In this document: piece by piece, positions 6,260-11,344 of the stretch
Position numbering within the stretch: the stretch's first letter is position 1
Layout of the letters: each line of letters begins with the position of its first letter
Source of the DNA: CAYTYX01 sp964442325
GTDB taxonomy: Bacteria; Patescibacteriota; Saccharimonadia; Saccharimonadales; UBA10212
Assembly (NCBI GenBank): GCA_964442325.1
Contig: CAYTYX010000013.1
Coordinates: 1 to 11,344 of the forward strand
Length of the DNA: 11,344 nt
Direction: 5' to 3'
Notes under the pieces: generated by a model
Database searches by the model: none
Told to the model about the DNA's origin: nothing
The model's input: only the letters and a program-made list of their open reading frames with translations
Program-made: the position numbers and the translations under genes

Positions 6260-7747
6260 ATGGATTTTTTAGACCCTCGTAAAAAGAGTCGCCGGCGCCG
6301 GCGCGTCATAGCCGCCTATTTATTAATGGGATTATTGGTTGCCGGTGGCACGGCGGTTCTTATCTATAGCTCATTTGGATATGGCATAGATACTAAGACT
6401 GGCCAAATAATTCAAAATGGATTGGTGTTTGTTGGCTCACAGCCTAAATCGGCTGAGATTTACCTAAATGGCGTGGATAGTGGTAAGTCAACCCCTGCCC
6501 ACTCGCTGCTATCTAGCTCAACCCGGCTGACGTTGCCGGCGGGTAAGTATGTTCTGTCGCTAAGACAAACCGGCTACCGAAGCTGGCAACGGAAATTTAC
6601 GCTGGATGCGCAGGACCTGATGAGATTAGATTATCCCCTGCTCATACCCGCTAAATTGACCACTAAAAATCTGGCCTCATATGTCTCTAAACCAGCATTC
6701 ATCACACAAAGTCCCGATCAACACTGGGTGCTGGTGGCCCAACCCGGTACATCCGGCGGTCTAAGCTTTAGCCAATTTAATGCATCCAAACCTTCGGCTG
6801 GGCCAACTGAGTTAAATTTGCCGGCTGGCGTGGCGACCTTAACTAGCGGCAGCTGGCGACTCATTGAATGGTCAGCCAACAACAATTTTTTACTATTAGA
6901 ACACCTAGCCGGCAAAAAAAATGAATTCATTATGTTTGATCGCGCCGCACCGGCAAAATCTATTAATCTTAGTAGGCTGTCCGGAGTAGCCACTAATCAA
7001 GTTGTCCTGCGCAATGGCAACTCCAACCAGTTTTATATTTACCAAACAAAGGGCGGTTTACTCCAGAGTTTTAACAGCGATACTAAATCACTGGCGAGTG
7101 TAGCTATAGGCGTGTTGGCTTTCCAGCCGCTTGGCCAAGATAAGCTGATTTATATTACTACTAGTGGCGCCCCGGCTGGCACAGTACTGGTTAAGATTTT
7201 AGATAAGTTGAGCAACTATGAGCTAACCAGCCTTAAGCTTGCCGGCACTTACCTGCTGGCAGCCGCAAGCTACCAGGGGCATGATTATTTCAGCGTGGGT
7301 ACATCCGCCGCCTTAAAGTTCAATATCTATAAAGACCCCCTGTTTAATTTAAGTTTGACTCCCGCAAAATCTCCAAAAGTGCTAGCTACGCTGAGTTTGG
7401 CTAACGCCCAAGCACTTAATGTGTCACCCGCGTCGCGCTTTATAGCCCTGGAGTCAGGCCAGAACATCAGCGTTTACGATATACAAACCCTTCAGGCCTA
7501 TAGCTTTAGACTTAGCTCTAGCTTAGCCCAGCCAGCCGTTTGGGCCGATGATTACCACTTAGCCGCCCAGACTACATCCAATCAGGCCTTGCTATCCGAT
7601 TACGACGGCTCAAACCGCCAGCTGCTAGTAACTTCCAGCCTATCTGCCGGAGCCTATTTTGACCCGGCCTATGACCAAATGTTTACCGAGCTGGTTTCTA
7701 GAAGCGGCGCTAGCCTTCAGATTACAAGCCTAGTCGTCCCACATTAA
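6260..7747 (+). CDS. PEGA-domain membrane protein with propeller-like outer region
   Basis: A 495-residue predicted envelope protein. The N-terminus is very basic (RKKSRRRRR), followed by a membrane helix (about 16-37), which orients the rest outward. A PEGA-like domain spans about 55-120: VFVGSQPKSAEIYLNGVDSG ... LPAGKYVLSLRQTGYRSW, with the typical beta pattern and GY near the end. The remaining 350 residues carry repeated beta-strand units such as LIEWSANNNFLLLEHLAGKKNEFIMFD and VWADDYHLAAQ. This fits a WD40/TolB-like propeller, but I cannot count blades surely. PEGA domains often occur in surface proteins, but no function is certain. An in-frame TGA lies just before the ATG at 6260, and the next Met would delete the anchor, so the start is secure. 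No Shine-Dalgarno site is visible. It converges with the sortase gene. Confidence 0.9.
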   Translation: MDFLDPRKKSRRRRRVIAAYLLMGLLVAGGTAVLIYSSFGYGIDTKTGQIIQNGLVFVGSQPKSAEIYLNGVDSGKSTPAHSLLSSSTRLTLPAGKYVLSLRQTGYRSWQRKFTLDAQDLMRLDYPLLIPAKLTTKNLASYVSKPAFITQSPDQHWVLVAQPGTSGGLSFSQFNASKPSAGPTELNLPAGVATLTSGSWRLIEWSANNNFLLLEHLAGKKNEFIMFDRAAPAKSINLSRLSGVATNQVVLRNGNSNQFYIYQTKGGLLQSFNSDTKSLASVAIGVLAFQPLGQDKLIYITTSGAPAGTVLVKILDKLSNYELTSLKLAGTYLLAAASYQGHDYFSVGTSAALKFNIYKDPLFNLSLTPAKSPKVLATLSLANAQALNVSPASRFIALESGQNISVYDIQTLQAYSFRLSSSLAQPAVWADDYHLAAQTTSNQALLSDYDGSNRQLLVTSSLSAGAYFDPAYDQMFTELVSRSGASLQITSLVVPH

Positions 7748-8997
7748 TGAGTTAACCAGTTGCTTAGCCGGCTCCACAGGCTTGGTGCATTACCGGGGAT
7801 GGTTTGGCTCTCAATAGCCGCTTTGTTCTGGCTTGCTGCCGGTTTATTAGATGCTATCGCCGGGCTAATCTGCTTGCCAATTACCACTAGACGTCTAGCC
7901 GAGGTACCCGGCGGGTCGCAGGTTATCAGTGACGCGGTGGCCGGCTGGTCTTGTAGGCCCAGTACGCTGGTATCGGTCGGCGACACCACCTCTCGTTTAT
8001 AAATTTCATAGACATAGCGTTTGCCATCTTTTTGGATGTAAAAAGTATCGCCGCTAGCAAGCCGGTTCAGTAGAACAAACGCAAACTTATACTTGCCAGG
8101 GTTAAAAATGTTATCGCTACTATGGCCCACAATAACGATGTTGCCATCTTGGCCCGGCAGCGCGGTATCGGCGTAGTGCACAACACCTCTATCCAGGCCC
8201 GCCTGGACCGGTCCGTCGGCTGTCGTCGACACATCATATACTACCGGTACTTCCAGATTGATTTTTGGAATAATCAGCTCCGGTGATTTGCTGACCGGGC
8301 CGCCGCTGATTATCGAAGTGCTAATGGCTGCCCGGCTGGGTTGGATAAACGGCGCAATGAAGCGTTCATTAAAAAAACCAAATAGAAAAACTAGCATAAC
8401 CAGAGCGCCAATACTAAGCCCGAACCCTAGCGAGCGTAAGCCTTGTTTGGGTGATATCTGCTTGGCTGCCCGTGCGGTACCGACGGCTTGGCGTTTAGCT
8501 TCTTCAAACACTTTGGCTAGCTTTTCTTTTCTTCTGGATACGGGTCTAAACGCGGCCGGGTGCAGTTGCTCGTGTTTGGCAGCTGCTTGGCTCTGCGTAT
8601 AACTCGATGATTTTTCGTGAGTTTCATAAAACTCCTGCCAGACCTGCTTTTTGTCGTCGTCGGTTAGGCCGGCGTAGTATTCGTGCCAATCGGCTTGAGC
8701 AGTTGGTAGTGGTTTACCAGAGCGTGCAAGGTCTTCTAAAAATCGTTGGTGTTTAGAAGCATTTTGGCTGGGTTCAAGTTGCTCAACTTCTTTTTCTTCT
8801 TGGACTAGGTCCGGCTCCTGCGCATAAGAATCGGCTAGCTTTTTGCGTATTAAATCCAGTGCCGCGTCACCGCTTTGGGCTGGCTGTATCGAATCTTTAT
8901 GATTAGAGTTAGGTTGGTCGCCCAGCGGCAAAGGTAGCTCGGCTTCAAAGTCGGGGCTTTGGGCATCATCGCTTAGAGGCACGGTTTTGTCTGGCAT
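7744..8997 (-). CDS. Sortase (transpeptidase) with long acidic cytosolic domain
   Basis: A cysteine transpeptidase expected to cleave sorting signals and attach surface proteins. The 417 residues comprise a long cytosolic part (1-188), a membrane helix (about 189-209) and a C-terminal catalytic domain (about 238-376). The triad is visible: H292 in IVIVGHSSD, C360 in SLITCDPPGT, and an arginine in SARRLVV (368 or 369). The TCDPPGTSARR block resembles class D/E sortases, but the class is not settled. About 40 residues of Ser/Ala/Pro tail follow. The first 130 residues are acidic (about 28 Asp/Glu, 13 Lys/Arg) and contain HEYYAGLTDDDKKQVWQEFY; about 150-188 is basic. Such a large cytosolic extension is unusual for a sortase. 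No LPxTG substrate is in the window. It starts at the ATG 8997, eight bases after TACAAT, and its stop overlaps that of the PEGA gene. Confidence 0.95.
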   Translation of the reverse strand: MPDKTVPLSDDAQSPDFEAELPLPLGDQPNSNHKDSIQPAQSGDAALDLIRKKLADSYAQEPDLVQEEKEVEQLEPSQNASKHQRFLEDLARSGKPLPTAQADWHEYYAGLTDDDKKQVWQEFYETHEKSSSYTQSQAAAKHEQLHPAAFRPVSRRKEKLAKVFEEAKRQAVGTARAAKQISPKQGLRSLGFGLSIGALVMLVFLFGFFNERFIAPFIQPSRAAISTSIISGGPVSKSPELIIPKINLEVPVVYDVSTTADGPVQAGLDRGVVHYADTALPGQDGNIVIVGHSSDNIFNPGKYKFAFVLLNRLASGDTFYIQKDGKRYVYEIYKREVVSPTDTSVLGLQDQPATASLITCDPPGTSARRLVVIGKQISPAIASNKPAASQNKAAIESQTIPGNAPSLWSRLSNWLTH

Positions 8998-9015
8998 CTC
9001 TGTTTATTGTAATAT
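8987..9015 (+). promoter_or_regulatory. Probable promoter of tRNA-Leu, starting inside the sortase gene
   Basis: TTGTCT (8987-8992), exactly 17 bases, TAATAT (9010-9015): 4/6 at each box. The start near 9022 would give a leader of about 18 bases, to be trimmed by RNase P. The -35 box lies within the first codons of the divergent sortase gene. Confidence 0.45.
9006..9011 (-). promoter_or_regulatory. -10 box just before the sortase gene
   Basis: TACAAT on the minus strand (9011-9006) ends eight bases before the ATG at 8997, so a leaderless transcript is predicted. It shares two bases with the opposing -10 of tRNA-Leu, so the two promoters cannot be occupied at once. No -35 match is visible. 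Confidence 0.4.
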
Positions 9016-9040
9016 ATCTAGGCAACGAACTCCTATAATT

Positions 9041-9127
9041 GGCGCCCTGGCGGAACTGGTAGACGCGCTGGACTCAAAATCCTGTGAACGCAAGTTCGTG
9101 TCGGTTCGACTCCGACGGGCGCCACCA
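9041..9127 (+). tRNA. tRNA-Leu (anticodon CAA), CCA encoded
   Basis: An 87-base class II tRNA: acceptor GGCGCCC/GGGCGCC (7 perfect pairs), D arm GCG...CGC with GGTAGA, anticodon loop CTCAAAA (anticodon CAA, reads TTG), long variable arm GAAC-GCAA-GTTC, T stem GTCGG/CCGAC with loop TTCGACT, discriminator A and an encoded CCA. The anticodon stem CTGGA/TCCTG has a U-U mismatch at the second pair (28-42). The last A abuts the stop codon of the convergent dehydratase-like gene, with no base between. Confidence 0.96.
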
Positions 9128-9137
9128 TTATTTTTTT
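9128..9137 (+). terminator. U-tract terminator behind tRNA-Leu, inside the neighbour's 3' end
   Basis: TTATTTTTTT follows the CCA directly. With the GC-rich T and acceptor stems before it, this makes an intrinsic terminator-like arrangement on the plus strand. On the other strand the same bases encode the Lys-Lys-stop end of the dehydratase-like protein, so one stretch serves both genes. Confidence 0.5.
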
Positions 9138-9901
9138 GATTCGAAAACAGCTGTCGTCATAGCTTCAAATGGCTGGCTGGAGTTTTGCAGCCAGAACACA
9201 CTTGCATAAGCCGCCGACTTTATTAAATCAGCGCTGGCTGGCGTTGTGCTGAGCTGCCCGCTGCCGGCCACTATCACTTGGCCGCCGTGGCTGGTAATTA
9301 TAAGAGCTTGTATTTTGGCGGTTAGCTCACTTAGTGATTCGACTAGCTGGTGTAAATCCATCGCCTGCTTTATTAATACCTGTCCGGCGCTCAGTTTTTG
9401 CAATTGGGCAACTTCGGCCACCAGTAAGGTGTTGGGTCGCTCTAGTAGTGCCGCCGGACTGTTTATAAAATAGTCCAGACTGTCGCCAACCAAGCTCACC
9501 TGGCCTCTATATTTTTGCAAAAAAGTCTCAAGTAAGATGGCTGTTTCCGAATTACGACCTAAATCGCCAGCAATTAAAACAAAATCGGCCCATTCAGCCG
9601 CCTCCAAAAGTTGAGCCAAACTACTACGGGCAAAGCTACCACTTGGCGTGCTGGGCGCAAAGCTGGCTTCCGAAAAAATCTTACCGACGGTTTTAGATAG
9701 AGCATCGGGTAAAATAATCCTAGCTGCGCCAACACCTGCCTCTATCGCCAAGCTGTAAACGCTGGCAGGTGCTTTAAAACTATGCAAATTGCCACCGACA
9801 ACCAGTAGCTTGCCGCCAAGCCGTTTATTTTCCGGCCGACTCCATAAAATCTCCGGAAACAGCGGTTCATCAGCTGATTGCCTAAGCCAACTCATCGGCA
9901 T
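9128..9901 (-). CDS. Divergent NAD(P)HX-dehydratase/ribokinase-like protein, last gene of the operon
   Basis: 257 residues resembling the C-terminal YjeF/NnrD fold (ADP/ATP-dependent NAD(P)H-hydrate dehydratase, ribokinase-like). Recognisable parts are RLGGKLLVVGGN (28-38), the helix with AIEAGVGAARIILPDAL (52-68), ADFVLIAGDLGRN (105-117; family GPGLGR) and VSLVGDSLDYF (135-145; family vlDADAL). Key parts look lost: the TPHxGE block reads LLVAEVAQLQKL, and the final GGTGDVL block with the catalytic Asp is not found (GSGQLSTTPAS instead). It may therefore be inactive or have another substrate. It overlaps the upstream hydrolase by 20 bases. A second ATG at 9895 has AGGA nine bases upstream and may be the true start. 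Family likely; activity doubtful. Confidence 0.8.
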   Translation of the reverse strand: MPMSWLRQSADEPLFPEILWSRPENKRLGGKLLVVGGNLHSFKAPASVYSLAIEAGVGAARIILPDALSKTVGKIFSEASFAPSTPSGSFARSSLAQLLEAAEWADFVLIAGDLGRNSETAILLETFLQKYRGQVSLVGDSLDYFINSPAALLERPNTLLVAEVAQLQKLSAGQVLIKQAMDLHQLVESLSELTAKIQALIITSHGGQVIVAGSGQLSTTPASADLIKSAAYASVFWLQNSSQPFEAMTTAVFESKK

Positions 9902-10469
9902 ATTTCCTGATTATTTCTATATATGCTTGGGGCTCAAGCCAACAATCATCATGCAGTCCCGGCAACTCAACGATTGGGTAGTCTTTGGCTTCCGGCAATA
10001 GACTAGCCACTTTTGGGGTACAGAATCTATCCTCTAGGTTGCGGATTAAAACCACTTTAGTATTGGTGCTTGTTTTCGGCAAGCTCATCAGGCGCTTATT
10101 TTTTAGGAATCTGTAGAGACTACTTGGTCTTGAGAGTATATACCAAGCGTTGTGAACCAGCTTACGCAGGAACCAACCAAAATCCCGGCGACCTCGGTGC
10201 TGGCCAACTTCCGCCTTTAGCTTTTCCAGCCAGCTAACTACGAGTGGTTTGCCGGGCCAGTACGGCAGGCCGATTAAAACAATCAATCTAGCTTTTGTTT
10301 CTGGTACTAAATAGCAACCAGCTGAATGGCCAACAATAATGTCGGCATTGTGCGGATCAGTGATTAACTCAAGATCATTCTGCTGCAAGCACTCGACAAA
10401 ACGACGAGCTTGCCACGACCCTTCCGCCCAGCCATGGATTAAGGCTATGCTCTTAAGCTGCTTTTTCAA
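9882..10469 (-). CDS. Small alpha/beta hydrolase, TTG start
   Basis: A 195-residue hydrolase, similar in size and outline to RBBP9/YdeN-like serine hydrolases. It begins with the strand IALIHGW (oxyanion region), then the nucleophile elbow GHSAG with S49. The likely acid is D147 in NLEDRFCTP, and the base is H173 in LPGLHDDCW. Residues 85-130 form an inserted basic helical cap. The substrate cannot be told from sequence. The start is TTG: an in-frame TAG lies three codons upstream and no other start codon occurs before the first beta strand. It overlaps the Nudix gene by 17 bases and the next gene by 20, so all are probably translated from one mRNA. The weak start suggests lower or coupled expression. 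Confidence 0.88.
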   Translation of the reverse strand: MKKQLKSIALIHGWAEGSWQARRFVECLQQNDLELITDPHNADIIVGHSAGCYLVPETKARLIVLIGLPYWPGKPLVVSWLEKLKAEVGQHRGRRDFGWFLRKLVHNAWYILSRPSSLYRFLKNKRLMSLPKTSTNTKVVLIRNLEDRFCTPKVASLLPEAKDYPIVELPGLHDDCWLEPQAYIEIIRKYADELA

Positions 10470-10944
10470 AGCTGTCTACCCTTTCAAAATCGTAAACCTT
10501 AATTAGCCCGCCCTTGCCTAAATAAATCTCGCCGTGCAGTAGCTCACCGCCCAAGGCCCTCGGTAGCCATAGCCGGTCCGACGGCCACATTCGCTCAAGC
10601 GGCAGCTCATATAGATTGAAAAGAACGGGCTTCATTTCGTCGGTTTCATGGGGCGTACCAAGCCACGCGTCACACAAGTAAGTTAATAGCGTGATGCGCC
10701 TGTCGTCTTTTTGGGCGCTTTGGTTATAAAATTCTAGTTCGGCTATTTGTCTAAACGAAGTCGGAGTTATGCCAACCTCTTCTTCGCACTCCCTAACTAA
10801 CGCTTGCTCAACCGATTCGCCAACCTCTACTTTGCCGCCAAAGCCATTTAAAAATCCGGCGCCATGGCCAAGCTTTTTCTCGCCCAACCAAATTTGGCCA
10901 TTATTGGCTGGGAACACGACGGTTCTTCTGGGGTCTAGGCTCAT
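10453..10944 (-). CDS. MTH1-like Nudix hydrolase (oxidised dNTP pyrophosphatase)
   Basis: 163 residues of the Nudix family, closest by eye to MTH1/NUDT1, which hydrolyses 8-oxo-dGTP and 2-hydroxy-dATP to monophosphates. The full Nudix box spans G37-I59: G, then E43, then R51-E52-x-E-E-E-x-G-I, with the metal-binding REcEE glutamates intact. The preceding FLNGFGGKV matches MTH1, including the Asn that reads the base. The C-terminal half has EMKPVLFNLYELPLERMWPSDRLWLP, close to MTH1 PDD...WFP, where the first of two base-reading aspartates is Ser here and the second is kept. Its ATG overlaps the xth TGA as ATGA (10941-10944), which implies coupled translation. The window offers no rival family. 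Confidence 0.93.
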   Translation of the reverse strand: MSLDPRRTVVFPANNGQIWLGEKKLGHGAGFLNGFGGKVEVGESVEQALVRECEEEVGITPTSFRQIAELEFYNQSAQKDDRRITLLTYLCDAWLGTPHETDEMKPVLFNLYELPLERMWPSDRLWLPRALGGELLHGEIYLGKGGLIKVYDFERVDSFEKAA

Positions 10945-11344
10945 AGCTCGATTTCTAGGCTGACTGGGCAGTGGTCGCTGCCCATAACATCGGGGTGGAT
11001 GGCAGCGGCTTTGATTTTGCTTTTGAGTTTACTTGAGGCAAGGAAGTAGTCTATCCGCCAGCCTACATTCCGGGCGCGGGCGTTGGCCCAGTGCGTCCAC
11101 CAGGTGTAATGACCATTACCCCGATGAAACAGCCGAAAGGTATCTATAAAACCAGCCTTAATAAAGTTCTCGAAGCCCTCGCGCTCCTCGTTAGTAAAAC
11201 CGCGTTTGCCAACATTTTCTTTTGGTCGGGCTAAATCATCTTCGGTGTGGGCAACGTTTAAGTCGCCGCAAAAAACCACCGGTTTTTGTTTTTCCAGACT
11301 TTGTTTTGTATTGGAATTGCTTTCTATAGTAATCCTGTCTTTTG
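10941..11344 (-). CDS. xth: Exodeoxyribonuclease III / AP endonuclease (N-terminus beyond window)
   Basis: This enzyme cuts DNA at abasic sites and removes damaged 3' ends in base-excision repair. Only the last 133 residues are present, roughly half of the usual 250-270. The frame stays open past the right edge, so the GTG at 11279 is not the start. Visible motifs: VVFCGDLNVAH (catalytic Asp and Asn), DLARPKENVGKRGFTNEEREGF (typical of the ExoA-like branch), DTFRLFHRGNGHYTWWTHWANAR, GWRIDYFLAS (Asp) and GSDHCPVSLEIEL (the Asp-His pair). All C-terminal catalytic residues are intact. It is the first visible gene of the four-gene overlapping operon, and its promoter is outside the window. Confidence 0.96.
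   Translation of the reverse strand, partial: KDRITIESNSNTKQSLEKQKPVVFCGDLNVAHTEDDLARPKENVGKRGFTNEEREGFENFIKAGFIDTFRLFHRGNGHYTWWTHWANARARNVGWRIDYFLASSKLKSKIKAAAIHPDVMGSDHCPVSLEIEL

Noticed and set aside
9034..9039. Perfect TATAAT directly before tRNA-Leu
   Set aside because: It ends one base before the mature 5' end, so transcription would start inside the tRNA. No -35 match is present. The TTGTCT-17-TAATAT pair upstream is the better promoter.
11277..11279. GTG as start of the exonuclease
   Set aside because: The frame remains open upstream to the window edge, and the family has about 130 more residues before the GDLN motif.
1..11344. CRISPR array, IS element, phage or anti-phage system
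   Set aside because: No regularly spaced direct repeats, transposase or integrase motifs, or nuclease/ATPase defence cassettes were seen. The gene content is core and envelope-like.

Overview
This window reads as a gene-dense stretch of a small bacterial genome. The best guess is a member of Candidatus Saccharibacteria (TM7, Patescibacteria/CPR). That placement is an inference from family content, not a database match. It rests on a sortase with a long cytosolic tail, a DUF3048 (YerB-like) protein, a PEGA-domain membrane protein, several single-pass proteins with low-complexity cytosolic tails, tight gene packing and many starts without a Shine-Dalgarno site. The cell looks monoderm (sortase, no outer-membrane genes). 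TGA appears to be an ordinary stop codon, since xth ends in TGA inside an ATGA overlap, which argues against the UGA-recoding CPR lineages.

Layout. On the minus strand, bases 1-6084 hold, in transcription order, a DUF4367-like single-pass membrane protein, gltX, a DUF3048 protein, tRNA-Glu(CTC), an unrecognised four-TM protein, and a PAS-containing sensor histidine kinase that runs off the left edge. A 175-base spacer (6085-6259), the longest gene-free stretch, separates this block from one plus-strand gene with a PEGA domain and a propeller-like region (6260-7747). That gene meets a minus-strand sortase tail to tail, with the two stop codons sharing TTAA. tRNA-Leu(CAA) (plus, 9041-9127) is divergent from the sortase. 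From 9128 to the right edge is a minus-strand operon of overlapping genes: exodeoxyribonuclease III (partial), an MTH1-like Nudix hydrolase, a small alpha/beta hydrolase and a divergent NAD(P)HX-dehydratase-like protein.

How the parts fit. The left and middle genes are mostly envelope and signalling functions (histidine kinase, DUF3048, sortase, PEGA protein) plus translation (gltX and its tRNA-Glu substrate gene). The right operon looks like a damage-control or house-cleaning unit: DNA repair, nucleotide-pool sanitation and possibly metabolite repair.

The most distinctive signal is regulatory. Upstream of most minus-strand start codons sits a good -10 hexamer ending only 6-8 bases before the ATG, which predicts leaderless mRNAs. 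One of these ATGs opens a 10-residue mini-ORF whose TGA overlaps the GTG start of the next gene. The histidine kinase differs: it has a near-consensus promoter, a short leader and an inverted repeat bracketing the promoter. I saw no CRISPR array, insertion sequence, phage gene or clear foreign island.
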